The notes under the pieces were generated by a model that saw only the letters and a program-made list of their open reading frames with translations, searched no databases and was not told where the DNA came from. The translations under genes were made by a program, and so were the position numbers. From Oscillospiraceae bacterium (GTDB taxonomy: Bacteria; Bacillota; Clostridia; Oscillospirales; Oscillospiraceae), in the NCBI GenBank assembly GCA_015068365.1, contig SVKR01000052.1, positions 1-33,912 on the forward strand: 33,912 nucleotides of DNA, in the 5' to 3' direction. Positions 1 to 8,911 of this stretch are shown in pieces (within the stretch, counting starts at the first letter, position 1; every line of letters begins with the position of its first letter).

Positions 1-120
1 TAGTATACCCGATTTCTGCGTGAAATGGAAGCGCCAATGTTCTTAATTTATGCCTCGCCCGGGCGAGGCATAAATTAAGAACATTGGCGCTTCCATTTCA
101 CGCAGAAATCGGGTATACTA
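1..120. repeat. Perfect 120-bp palindrome (two 60-nt arms, no spacer), possibly a contig-end fold-back artefact
   Basis: Bases 61-120 are the exact reverse complement of bases 1-60; the centre is gcctcgccc|gggcgaggc. Confidence 0.97.
114..119 (+). promoter_or_regulatory. Possible -10 box TATACT upstream of xfp; no convincing -35
   Basis: TATACT about 35 nt upstream of the xfp start, inside the right arm of the 120-bp palindrome. Confidence 0.35.
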
Positions 121-153
121 TCTGCAAAAGAAAGGAAACGGAGGTACGGTTTC

Positions 154-2481
154 ATGGCAAAAACACTGACGAAAAAAGAAGCAGAGGGCCTTGACAGATG
201 GTGGCGGGCCGCCAACTATCTCTCCGCCTGCCAGCTTTACCTGCTGGATAACCCGCTTTTGACCGAGCCGCTTCGGCGCGAGCAGATCAAGCGGAAAATC
301 GTCGGCCACTGGGGCACCGTTCCGGGGCAGAACTTCATCTATACGCATCTCAACCGGATGATACGGAAATACGATCTCGACATGATCTATCTGTCCGGCC
401 CCGGTCACGGCGGCAACGCCATGGTGGCCCAGGACTGGCTGGACGGCAGTTACAGCGAAGTCTACCCCAACATCGGCCAGGATAAGGAAGGCATGAAGAA
501 GCTGTTCAAGCAGTTCTCCTTCCCGGGCGGCGTGTCCAGCCACGTTGCGCCGGAGACACCCGGCAGCATCCACGAAGGCGGCGAGCTGGGCTATTCCCTG
601 CTCCACGCCTTCGGCGCAGTGATGGACAATCCCGGACTGATCGCCGCCTGCGTCGTGGGCGACGGAGAAGCGGAGACCGGCCCTCTCGCCACAAGCTGGC
701 AGAGCTGCCGCTTTCTGAATCCCGCGCGGGACGGCGCTGTGCTGCCGATCCTGCACCTCAACGGCTATAAGATCGCCAACCCCACCGTCCTGGGCCGCAC
801 CAGTGACGAGGACCTGGCGCAGTATTTCTCCGGCATGGGCTGGAAGCCCTACTTCGTCGAGGGCAGCGACCCCATGCCCATGCACGAGGCCATGGCATCG
901 GCGCTGGAGCGTTGCTACGCCGATCTGCAGGCCATCAAAGGCGGCGCCGGCGGAAAGTGGCCCATGATCGTCCTGCGCACTCCCAAGGGCTGGACCGGCC
1001 CGAAGGAGGTGGACGGCAAGATCGTGGAGGGCACGTTCCGCGCCCACCAGGTGCCCATTGACATGTCCAAGCCGGAGCATCTGGAAAAAGTGGAATCCTG
1101 GCTGCGCAGCTACCGCCCGGAGGAGCTTTTCAATCCCGACGGCACACTGAAAGAGGACCTGAAGGCCCTCGCCCCGGCGCCGGCGCGGCGCATGGGCTCC
1201 AACCCGCACGCCAACGGCGGCGTGCTGCTGCGCGATCTGCGCCTGCCGGATTTCCGGGATTACGCCGTTGACGTGCCGCGCCCCGGCGCCATTATGGAGC
1301 AGGACATGACGGTTTTGGGCGGTTTTGTGCGGGATATTATCCGCATGAACCCGGAAAATTTCCGGGTCTTCGGGCCGGATGAGACGGCTTCCAACCGGCT
1401 GAACAAGGTGTTTGAGGTCACCGGCCGCGCCTGGAACGGCAAAACGCTGCCCGACGATGAGTTTTTATCGCCGGACGGCCGCGTCATCGACTCCATGCTC
1501 TCCGAGCACTGCTGCGAGGGCTGGCTGGAGGGCTATCTGCTCACCGGGCGGCACGGATTTTTCAACTGTTATGAGGCCTTTATCCGCATTGTGGACTCCA
1601 TGGCCTCGCAGCACGCGAAATGGCTCAAGGTGACCAGCCAGCTCCCCTGGCGGGCCAAGATCGCCTCGCTGAACTTCATCCTCTCCTCCAACGTCTGGCA
1701 GCAGGACCACAACGGCTACACCCACCAGGACCCGGGCTTTATCGACCACCTGGTGAACAAGAAAGCTGACGTGACGCGCATTTATCTCCCGCCGGACAGC
1801 AACTGTCTGCTGAGCTGCTTCGACCACTGCATCCGCAGCCGCAACTATATCAACATCATGGTCACCAGCAAACATCCGCGCCCCCAGTGGCTGACGATGG
1901 AGCAAGCCATCCGCCACTGCACCCAGGGCATCGGCATCTGGCAGTGGGCCAGCAGCGACGCCGGCGCGGAGCCGGACATCGTCATGGCCTGCTGCGGCGA
2001 CGCGCCTACGCTGGAGACCCTGGCGGCCGTGTCCATCCTGCGCAAGGCTCTGCCGGAGCTGAAGATCCGCGTCGTCAACGTTGTGGACCTCATGCGCCTG
2101 CAGGACAGCACCCAGCACCCCCACGGGCTGAAGCAGGACGACTACGACATGCTCTTTACGAAGGATAAGCCCATCCTCTTCGCCTATCACGGCTATCCCT
2201 CCCTGATCCACGAGCTCACCTATCGCCGGTGCAACAAGAACCTGCACGTGCGCGGCTATATCGAGGAGGGCACCATCACCACGCCGTTTGATATGCGGGT
2301 GCAGAACAGTCTGGACCGCTTCCACCTGGTGGCGGACGCCGTCAAGCTGATCCCGGAGCTCGGAAACCGCGCCGGCGCGCTGGTGCAGCAGATGAAAGAC
2401 AAGCTCATCGAGCACAAGCTCTATATCCGGGAATTCGGCGCCGACCTGCCCGAGGTGGAAAACTGGAAATGGGAAGCGTGA
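154..2481 (+). CDS. xfp: Xylulose-5-phosphate/fructose-6-phosphate phosphoketolase
   Basis: 775-aa ORF with phosphoketolase motifs ([59 protein letters not shown]); SD GGAGG at 140-144. Confidence 0.96.
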   Translation: MAKTLTKKEAEGLDRWWRAANYLSACQLYLLDNPLLTEPLRREQIKRKIVGHWGTVPGQNFIYTHLNRMIRKYDLDMIYLSGPGHGGNAMVAQDWLDGSYSEVYPNIGQDKEGMKKLFKQFSFPGGVSSHVAPETPGSIHEGGELGYSLLHAFGAVMDNPGLIAACVVGDGEAETGPLATSWQSCRFLNPARDGAVLPILHLNGYKIANPTVLGRTSDEDLAQYFSGMGWKPYFVEGSDPMPMHEAMASALERCYADLQAIKGGAGGKWPMIVLRTPKGWTGPKEVDGKIVEGTFRAHQVPIDMSKPEHLEKVESWLRSYRPEELFNPDGTLKEDLKALAPAPARRMGSNPHANGGVLLRDLRLPDFRDYAVDVPRPGAIMEQDMTVLGGFVRDIIRMNPENFRVFGPDETASNRLNKVFEVTGRAWNGKTLPDDEFLSPDGRVIDSMLSEHCCEGWLEGYLLTGRHGFFNCYEAFIRIVDSMASQHAKWLKVTSQLPWRAKIASLNFILSSNVWQQDHNGYTHQDPGFIDHLVNKKADVTRIYLPPDSNCLLSCFDHCIRSRNYINIMVTSKHPRPQWLTMEQAIRHCTQGIGIWQWASSDAGAEPDIVMACCGDAPTLETLAAVSILRKALPELKIRVVNVVDLMRLQDSTQHPHGLKQDDYDMLFTKDKPILFAYHGYPSLIHELTYRRCNKNLHVRGYIEEGTITTPFDMRVQNSLDRFHLVADAVKLIPELGNRAGALVQQMKDKLIEHKLYIREFGADLPEVENWKWEA

Positions 2482-2510
2482 CGGAATCGTAAGAAACAAT
2501 CTGAAACCCC

Positions 2511-2547
2511 AGCGGCAGCCGCAGTTTTCCGGCTGCCGCTTGTTATT
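2511..2547 (+). terminator. Rho-independent-like terminator after xfp
   Basis: AGCGGCAGCCG (2511-2521) / CGGCTGCCGCT (2530-2540) perfect 11-bp stem, 8-nt loop, followed by the weak T-rich tract TGTTATT. Confidence 0.65.
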
Positions 2548-2588
2548 AAATAAACACGAAAACCTGCCGCTGTTATCGCCGTTTGTTA

Positions 2589-2617
2589 TTGACTTTGCTT
2601 TCTAAATCGGTTAGAAT
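2589..2617 (+). promoter_or_regulatory. Sigma-A-type promoter for the bcd-etfBA cluster
   Basis: TTGACT (2589-2594), 17-bp spacer, TAGAAT (2612-2617). Confidence 0.6.
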
Positions 2618-2758
2618 TTTGTAGAACAGGTTCGTATGCCGATCCGCCCTGTTCCGGCACGTCTGCCGGCGTTTCCGCAGCGCTTGACTGCGCTGCCGCG
2701 CCCGGCCGAGCGTTGACATTGCGCATCAATACAGAAATTTTCATATGGAGGAAAAGCA

Positions 2759-3907
2759 ATGATTCTTGACGAAAAACATGAGATGATGCGAAAGTTCTTC
2801 CGTCAGTTTGCAGAGACTGAGTTCACCTCTGAGCTGTGCGATGAACTGGAAGCAACCGGCGAGTTCAACAGAGAGATCTTTGACAAGATGGCAAAGGCTG
2901 GACTCACCGGCGTGAAGATCCCTGTCGCTTACGGCGGCCAGGGCGGCGACTATCTGGCGTATGCCATCATGATCGAAGAGCTGGCCCGCAGAAGTGTCGT
3001 GCTCTCCATTTACGCGAACACGTCCAACTCCCTCGGCGGCGGCCCCCTGCTCTACTTCGGCACCGAAGAGCAGAAGCAGAAGTACCTGACCCCCTGCGCG
3101 ACCGGTGAGAAGATCGTTGCTTTCGGTCTGACCGAGCCCGGCGCCGGTTCCGATGCCGGCGGCACGCAGACCACCGCAGTTCTGGACGGCGATTACTACG
3201 TCCTGAACGGCCGCAAGACCTTCATTTCCGGCGCTCCCTTTGCAGATTACTGCATTGTTTACGCCAAGACCGATCCCACCCAGCGCGGCAGCCGCGGCAT
3301 CTCCATGTTCATCATGGACATGAAGCTCCCCGGCGTCTCCGTCGGCAAGCACGAGAACAAGATGGGTATCATCGGCTATCCCACCAGCGACGTTATCATG
3401 GAGAACGTCCGCGTCCATAAGAGCGACCTGCTCGGGCCTCTGCACAAGGGCTTCGCCGCTGCGATGAAGACCCTGGACGGCGGCCGTCTCGGCATGGCTG
3501 CCCAGGCTCTGGGTATCGGCCAGCGCTGCCTGGAGGAGTCCATCTCCTATTCCAAGGACCGCAAGCAGTTCGGCCAGCCCATCTGCCGCAACCAGGGCAT
3601 CAGCTTCAAGATCGCCAACATGGCCACCGAGGTGGAGGCTGCCCGTCAGCTGATCTACCACGCCGCCGCTGCGATGGACGCCGGCAGCCCCGAGTGCTCC
3701 AAGCTCTGCGCCATGTCCAAGCTCTATGCCGGCGAGATGTGCAACCGCGCCGCTTACGACGCTGTGCAGATCCACGGCGGCTACGGCTACATCAAGGAGT
3801 ATGCGGTCGAGCGCTACTATCGTGACGCCCGTATCACCACCATTTATGAAGGTACCTCTGAGGTACAGCAGATGGTCATCTCCGGCGCTCTGCTGGGCAA
3901 GAAGTAA
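2759..3907 (+). CDS. bcd: Acyl-CoA dehydrogenase, butyryl-CoA dehydrogenase-like
   Basis: 382 aa; FGLTEPGAGSDAGGT, DRKQFGQPI, QIHGGYGYIKEYAVERYYRDARITTIYEGTSEVQ; SD GGAGG upstream; followed directly by etfB and etfA. Confidence 0.93.
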   Translation: MILDEKHEMMRKFFRQFAETEFTSELCDELEATGEFNREIFDKMAKAGLTGVKIPVAYGGQGGDYLAYAIMIEELARRSVVLSIYANTSNSLGGGPLLYFGTEEQKQKYLTPCATGEKIVAFGLTEPGAGSDAGGTQTTAVLDGDYYVLNGRKTFISGAPFADYCIVYAKTDPTQRGSRGISMFIMDMKLPGVSVGKHENKMGIIGYPTSDVIMENVRVHKSDLLGPLHKGFAAAMKTLDGGRLGMAAQALGIGQRCLEESISYSKDRKQFGQPICRNQGISFKIANMATEVEAARQLIYHAAAAMDAGSPECSKLCAMSKLYAGEMCNRAAYDAVQIHGGYGYIKEYAVERYYRDARITTIYEGTSEVQQMVISGALLGKK

Positions 3908-3921
3908 GGAGGACGAAAAGA

Positions 3922-4725
3922 ATGAAGATTATTGTTTGCGTCAAGCAGGTTCCCGATACTTCGGGCCGCGTTGCTGTGAAGGACGACGGTACCCTGGACC
4001 GCGCCTCCATGGCCACCATCACCAACCCCGACGATATGAACGCCGTTGAGGCCGCCCTTGCCATCAAGGACAAGAACCCCGACTGCAAGGTCGTCGTCGT
4101 TTCGATGGGCCCCTTCCCCGCAGCCGGCATGCTGCATGAGTGCCTGGCCATGGGCTGCGATGAGGCTGTCCTCATCTCCGGCCGTGAGTTCGGCGGCTCC
4201 GACACTTTCGCCACCTCCCAGATCATCGCCGCCGGCATCAACCACATCGGCGTTGAGGAGGGCGACATGGTCTTCTGCGGCCGTCAGGCCATTGACGGCG
4301 ACACCGCCCAGGTCGGCCCGCAGATCGCTGAGAAGCTGCATCTCCCCCAGATCTCCTATGTTGCGGACATCGAGTTTGACGGCAAGACCGTGATCTGCAA
4401 GCGCATGCTGGAGGACGGCTATATGACCGTCAAGGTTCAGACCCCCTGCCTGCTGACCTGCATCAAGGAGCTGAACACCCCGCGCTACATGTCCGTCAAG
4501 GGCATCAACGAGTTCGACTCCAAGCCCTACACCGTGCTTGGCTATGAGGACCTGAAGGACGATCCCCTGATCGAGGCCGACACCATCGGTCTGAAGGGCT
4601 CCCCCACCAACGTGTACAAGTCCTTCACGCCTCCCCAGAAGGGCGCCTGCCAGATGCTTGAAGGTTCCGGCAAGGAAACTGTTGACGAGCTCTTCGGCAT
4701 TCTGACCCGCAAGCACATTATCTAA
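3922..4725 (+). CDS. etfB: Electron transfer flavoprotein subunit beta
   Basis: MKIIVCVKQVPDT start, NPDDMNAVEAAL, CGRQAIDGDTAQVGPQIAE motif. Confidence 0.95.
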   Translation: MKIIVCVKQVPDTSGRVAVKDDGTLDRASMATITNPDDMNAVEAALAIKDKNPDCKVVVVSMGPFPAAGMLHECLAMGCDEAVLISGREFGGSDTFATSQIIAAGINHIGVEEGDMVFCGRQAIDGDTAQVGPQIAEKLHLPQISYVADIEFDGKTVICKRMLEDGYMTVKVQTPCLLTCIKELNTPRYMSVKGINEFDSKPYTVLGYEDLKDDPLIEADTIGLKGSPTNVYKSFTPPQKGACQMLEGSGKETVDELFGILTRKHII

Positions 4726-4745
4726 TGAAAGGAGAGCTTACAAAT

Positions 4746-5843
4746 ATGTCTTATGATTTCAAAGATCTGGCGGCTTTCCATGGCGTAATGGTTTTCTGCG
4801 AGCAGCGTCAGGGCGAGCTTATGCCCACCGATTTCGAGCTGGTTTCTGAAGCCCGCAAGCTGGCCAACGACCTTGGTACCGAGGTGATCGGCTGCGTTCT
4901 GGGCGGCAAGTGCGACGGTATGCCCCACGACATCGCCGGCTACGGCGCTGACAAGGTCATCGTCTGCGAGGATCCCCGTCTGGAGAAGTACACCACCGAC
5001 GCCTATGCCGAGGTCATCTGCAATGTCGTTCGTGAGTACAAGCCCGAGATCCTTCTCTTCGGCGCCACCAACATCGGCCGCGATCTGGCTCCCCGCTGCG
5101 CAGCCCGTCTGCACACCGGTCTGACCGCCGACTGCACCAGCCTGAATGTTGACACCGAGAAGTACATCCAGTTCCTGCGCGAGAACTCCACCATCGATGT
5201 GGACAAGGCGAAGTGGAACTACGAGGACAAGGGCCTGAAGATGACCCGTCCCGCTTTCGGCGGCCACCTGATGGCCACCATCATCTGCCCCCGCTTCCGT
5301 CCCCAGATGTCCACCGTCCGCCCCGGCGTCATGAAGAAGGCCGAGTTTGACGAGGCCAAGGCTGCTGCCGTCAAGGTCGAGAAGTTCAACGTCGTTCTGG
5401 ACGACGCCCAGCTGAAGACCCAGGTCGTGGAGATCATCAAGGAGAGCAAGAAGCTGGTCGATCTGATCGGTGCGGACGTCATCGTCTCCGTCGGCCAGGG
5501 CATCGGCAGCAATGTCGAGGAAGGCATCCGTCTGGCGCAGGAGCTGGCCGACATTCTCGGCGGCGTTCTGGGCGCCTCCCGTGCCGTTGTTGACGCCGGC
5601 TGGGTCACCGCTGACCACCAGGTCGGCCAGACTGGCAAGACCGTCCATCCCAAACTCTACATCGCTCTGGGTATCTCCGGCGCGATCCAGCACAAGGCCG
5701 GTATGCAGGACAGCGAGAACGTCATCGCCGTCAACAAGAACCCCGACGCCCCCATCTTCGAGGCCGCTACCTACGGCATCGTGGGCGACCTGTTCAAGGT
5801 CCTGCCCCTGATGATCGAGGCTGCCAAGGAAGCCAAGAAGTAA
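4746..5843 (+). CDS. etfA: Electron transfer flavoprotein subunit alpha
   Basis: ORF-track start at 4725 is probably too early: AAAGGAGAG at 4728-4736 precedes ATG 4746. C-terminal FAD domain GASRAVVDAGWVTADHQVGQTGKTVHPKLYIALGISGAIQHKAGM. Confidence 0.95.
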   Translation: MSYDFKDLAAFHGVMVFCEQRQGELMPTDFELVSEARKLANDLGTEVIGCVLGGKCDGMPHDIAGYGADKVIVCEDPRLEKYTTDAYAEVICNVVREYKPEILLFGATNIGRDLAPRCAARLHTGLTADCTSLNVDTEKYIQFLRENSTIDVDKAKWNYEDKGLKMTRPAFGGHLMATIICPRFRPQMSTVRPGVMKKAEFDEAKAAAVKVEKFNVVLDDAQLKTQVVEIIKESKKLVDLIGADVIVSVGQGIGSNVEEGIRLAQELADILGGVLGASRAVVDAGWVTADHQVGQTGKTVHPKLYIALGISGAIQHKAGMQDSENVIAVNKNPDAPIFEAATYGIVGDLFKVLPLMIEAAKEAKK

Positions 5844-5855
5844 TTCACGTTTTCA

Positions 5856-5894
5856 AAAAATGCGCTCAGAGCCACAAACTCTGAGCGCATTTTT
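5856..5894 (+). terminator. Rho-independent terminator after etfA
   Basis: AAAAATGCGCTCAGAG / CTCTGAGCGCATTTTT, with CTCTGAGCGCA at 5879-5889 followed by T5. Confidence 0.93.
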
Positions 5895-5939
5895 CTATGC
5901 CGAAACTTACCATTGTTTCTCTTTGCATAGTTCATCGCG

Positions 5940-5990
5940 CTTTGCAAAAGATAGTGTCGGGAAATTCAAATGCCCGAAACTTTTGCAAAG
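5940..5990. repeat. Inverted repeat with 11-bp arms and a nested 5-bp arm pair in the SASP leader
   Basis: CTTTGCAAAAG (5940-5950) / CTTTTGCAAAG (5980-5990); nested TCGGG (5957-5961) / CCCGA (5973-5977). Confidence 0.9.
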
Positions 5991-6005
5991 GAGATGTAAT
6001 CTACG

Positions 6006-6203
6006 ATGGCGAAGAGTTCCAACAATCTCGTGAACCCCAACGCGCGTGATGCCATGGATCGTTTCAAGATGGAGGCGGCCTCTCAGGTCGGCGTCAATCT
6101 GAAGCAGGGCTACAACGGCGACCTGACCAGCAAGCAGGCTGGCTCCATCGGCGGCCAGATGGTCCGCAAGATGATCGAGGCCTACGAAAACGGCCTGAAG
6201 TAA
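6006..6203 (+). CDS. Alpha/beta-type small acid-soluble spore protein
   Basis: 65 aa MAKSSNNLVNPNARDAMDRFKMEAASQVGVNLKQGYNGDLTSKQAGSIGGQMVRKMIEAYE, SASP signature; SD AAAGGAG at 5987-5993. Confidence 0.95.
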   Translation: MAKSSNNLVNPNARDAMDRFKMEAASQVGVNLKQGYNGDLTSKQAGSIGGQMVRKMIEAYENGLK

Positions 6204-6226
6204 GCCGGAGCGAAGCAAATATAACG

Positions 6227-6259
6227 AAAGCGGGAGAGTGTTCGCACTCCCCCGCTTTT
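6227..6259. terminator. Bidirectional terminator between the convergent SASP and yebC genes
   Basis: AAAGCGGGAGAGTG (6227-6240), TTCG loop, CACTCCCCCGCTTT (6245-6258), one mismatch, A/T-rich on both flanks. Confidence 0.88.
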
Positions 6260-6273
6260 GCAATGCGGACCCA

Positions 6274-7014
6274 TTATTCCGCGTCTTCCCAGTTGTGCCA
6301 GACGTTCTGCACGTCCTCGTTCTCCTCAAAGCAGTCCAGCATCTTCTGCATGTTCTTGATGTCGCCCTCGTCGGTCAGCTTGATGTAGCCCTGCTGGGGG
6401 ATCATCTCCTCCTGCGCGCTCAAAAGCTTATAGCCCTTGGCGGTCAGCGCCTCGGCCACGGCGGCAACGTCCTCCGTGCTGGTGTAGACGGTGAAGGAAC
6501 CCTCATCCGGCTCAAAGTCCGCCGCGCCGCAGTCCAGCGCGTCCATCATCACAGTATCCTCCTCCAGGTCCTCATCCTCATTGTCGATGACGATGACGCC
6601 CTTGCGGTCGAAGGACCAGGACACACAGTTGGCGGCGCCCAGATTGCCGTTGTACTTATCGAAATAGTGGCGGACCTCGCTGGCGGTACGGTTACGGTTG
6701 TCGGTCATAGCCTCGACAATGACGGCGACGCCGGAGGGACCGTAGCCCTCATAGGTCACGCGCTCATAGTTGTCGGTGTTGCCGGAGCCCAGCGCCTTTT
6801 CGATGGTGCGCTTGATGTTGTCATTGGGCATATTGGCAGCCTTGGCCTTGGCAATGACAGTGGCGAGGCGGGAGTTGTTGTTGGGATCACCGCTGCCGCC
6901 CTCTTTGACGGCGACGATCATTTCGCGTGCGATCTTGGTAAAGGCCTGCGCGCGCTTGGCATCCGCAGCGCCCTTGGTTTTCTGTATATTGTGCCATTTG
7001 GAATGTCCGGACAT
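6274..7014 (-). CDS. yebC: YebC/PmpR family protein
   Basis: MSGHSKWHNIQKTKGAADAKRAQAFTKIAREM start; ORF-track N-terminal extension to 7209 is unlikely because MSGHSKW is the conserved N-terminus. Confidence 0.95.
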   Translation of the reverse strand: MSGHSKWHNIQKTKGAADAKRAQAFTKIAREMIVAVKEGGSGDPNNNSRLATVIAKAKAANMPNDNIKRTIEKALGSGNTDNYERVTYEGYGPSGVAVIVEAMTDNRNRTASEVRHYFDKYNGNLGAANCVSWSFDRKGVIVIDNEDEDLEEDTVMMDALDCGAADFEPDEGSFTVYTSTEDVAAVAEALTAKGYKLLSAQEEMIPQQGYIKLTDEGDIKNMQKMLDCFEENEDVQNVWHNWEDAE

Positions 7015-7050
7015 AGTCTTACAGCCCCTTGTGTAAATATTAGCTTTGGT

Positions 7051-7079
7051 ATTGTAGCACATATCTGCGCGAATGGCAA
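7051..7079 (-). promoter_or_regulatory. Sigma-A-type promoter upstream of yebC
   Basis: Minus strand TTGCCA (7074-7079), 17-bp spacer, TACAAT (7051-7056). Confidence 0.6.
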
Positions 7080-7094
7080 GAGATTGCGGCAAAA

Positions 7095-8603
7095 TTACGG
7101 AGCTTTTGGTATGATAAGGAGCTTTTCCCAGGCAGTCCCCGGCTCCGGCAGCGCGTTGGCCGCGCAGATAGCCTCCACGGTAGAGCAGTTGGCTTTGGCG
7201 AGCTCCCACAGATCCCGGCTCTGATCGGCCCGCAGCATCACGAGCGTGGGCAGCGCATCGGTGTCATTCCGCTGCGTTTCGTCATAGGAGATTGCGCAGA
7301 TGGCGTCCAGTGTCTGCTCCTGCGAAATCAGCACCTGTACCTCCACCGTAAAGCGCGCTTCCGCGCCGCCCTCCGTCGCAATGGCGGACGCCTCCGGCAC
7401 GGAAACGCCGCAGATGCGCAGACTTTGTCCCGGCTCCAATGCAGATTCCAGTCTTTGGGCGGCGACGCGCTGCACCGTGCAGCAGCCGCCTTCCCCCTCA
7501 TAGCACAGCACCAGGCGAAGCCGGACTTCCACAGCGCCGCCCTCGACCTCAGCGGAGATCGGCTCTGCCCGCAGGGAGATGACGCGCTCCGGCTCCGTGG
7601 GCGTCTCCATCAGTGCCCGGCCGCTTTCCCGCAGCAGGCGCATCCCGCAGCAATCGGGAAGGCAGCGGGATTCCCGCTGAACATCCAGCGCAAAGGCATT
7701 GCTGTAAGCGTCCGCCAGATAGGTGATGCGCTGCGTGGAACGCAGGACGACCTGCGCTACCAGATGCAGTTCCATGGCAAGCTCCCGCATGTCCGCCCCC
7801 GGAATGATCTCATAGTACATCCCGCTCAGCAGCACGCGCAGCTCCACCAGAGCGTTTTCCGCCTCGCAGTCCGTCTCAATGATCTGGGAAAACGTGGTGG
7901 AGAAGGAAAATGAATGCAGCATGCCCTCGTCGCAGCGGTACAGTATCTCGCTTCGCACCGTGCCCGAGGCGATGACCTTGCTGCCGACTGCCTTGACGTC
8001 CTGCACGCTGACAGCGGCGCACTGCGCCATGATCTCCGCCGCGGCCGGCAGCGCATCCGGCAGCTCGGCTTCGTCGGTAAGCACAAAGGTCTTCTCCGTC
8101 ACGCAGCTTACGCAGCTCACGTCGGCGCTGCGCTCCAGCACATGCAGCGCTGCTGCGTCGTCCTCCGGGGCGGCGGATGAATCCAGCATCCCGGGCAGAT
8201 AGCACTCCAGACGCACGTCCAGGTCCGCGCGCACCGAGATTTTCCGCGGGTTGAGCATGCGCGCCTCGATCTGACAGAGCGTCAGGTTCACAACGCACTT
8301 GCTCTCCACGCCGATCGCTTCCTCCTGTGCGCTGAGGTAAAAGGGAATGTTCACGTCCAGGCAAAACACCGTCCCGTCCTCCCCTTCGCAGCTGACGCGC
8401 GCCGGAACATTGACCTCCAGGCGCACGCGCCCGTCGGAGACGTCCTTGCTGCGGATGAGCGGAGCGGCACTGGTATAAAGGATTGCAGCAATGTCGGGCA
8501 GCGTGTCCGGCACCACGCTCTCCTGCCCTTCGGACAGGGAATAATTCTGAGTGAAAACCATTTGATAACAGGGATAGCTCAATTTGCGCAGGCTGGCTTC
8601 CAT
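7095..8603 (-). CDS. SPOCS (DUF3794) domain protein with C-terminal LysM-like domain, SipL-like sporulation protein
   Basis: Starts at MEASLRKLSYPCYQ (ATG at 8603, SD in GGAGAGA); repeated SPOCS-like segments (VVPDTLPDIAAILYT, VNVPARVSCEGEDGTVFCLDVNIPF); C-terminus SRDLWELAKANCSTVEAICAANALPEPGTAWEKLLIIP resembles LysM. Confidence 0.8.
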   Translation of the reverse strand: MEASLRKLSYPCYQMVFTQNYSLSEGQESVVPDTLPDIAAILYTSAAPLIRSKDVSDGRVRLEVNVPARVSCEGEDGTVFCLDVNIPFYLSAQEEAIGVESKCVVNLTLCQIEARMLNPRKISVRADLDVRLECYLPGMLDSSAAPEDDAAALHVLERSADVSCVSCVTEKTFVLTDEAELPDALPAAAEIMAQCAAVSVQDVKAVGSKVIASGTVRSEILYRCDEGMLHSFSFSTTFSQIIETDCEAENALVELRVLLSGMYYEIIPGADMRELAMELHLVAQVVLRSTQRITYLADAYSNAFALDVQRESRCLPDCCGMRLLRESGRALMETPTEPERVISLRAEPISAEVEGGAVEVRLRLVLCYEGEGGCCTVQRVAAQRLESALEPGQSLRICGVSVPEASAIATEGGAEARFTVEVQVLISQEQTLDAICAISYDETQRNDTDALPTLVMLRADQSRDLWELAKANCSTVEAICAANALPEPGTAWEKLLIIPKAP

Positions 8604-8680
8604 GGTGCATCTCTCCTTATGAAGCGTTAAAGTCACGGTAAAGGATATGCACGCACTCCCTGCGCGTATGCCGCCAATAA

Positions 8681-8839
8681 TCAGCGGCGGTTCATGCAGC
8701 CAAAGCCGCAGGAAATAAGCGCAGCGCCGAAGAGGAACCACCAGAACCCCGGCGGCAGCACCAGAGCGAACACGATCAGCACGCCCAGAACGATCATCAG
8801 AAAGCAAATGAGAGGCCCGGATGGACGCCGTTTCCACAT
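8681..8839 (-). CDS. 52-aa hydrophobic microprotein, predicted membrane protein, not in the ORF track
   Basis: Manual minus-strand translation: MWKRRPSGPLICFLMIVLGVLIVFALVLPPGFWWFLFGAALISCGFGCMNRR*; one long hydrophobic segment with basic ends; GGCGGTGATTT upstream of ATG. Confidence 0.6.
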   Translation of the reverse strand: MWKRRPSGPLICFLMIVLGVLIVFALVLPPGFWWFLFGAALISCGFGCMNRR

Positions 8840-8911
8840 AATAAATCACCGCCCGCGACACAGAATCGTTCCATTCTATGCCGCAGGCGGCGTCCTTGCG
8901 ATTCGATCCGA

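Noticed and set aside
118-1209. 363-aa minus-strand ORF antisense to xfp
   Set aside because: Overlaps the strongly supported phosphoketolase; His/Ala/Val/Gly-rich antisense translation with no domain signature.
2741-5693. Three long minus-strand ORFs (344, 290, 323 aa) opposite bcd, etfB and etfA
   Set aside because: Shadow ORFs caused by strong codon bias in highly expressed genes; repetitive GADDVQDLG/HD-rich translations without domains.
8604-8680. GC-rich stem CCGCC...GGCGG at the 3' end of the 52-aa ORF as a terminator
   Set aside because: No T tract follows and the stem is only 5 bp.
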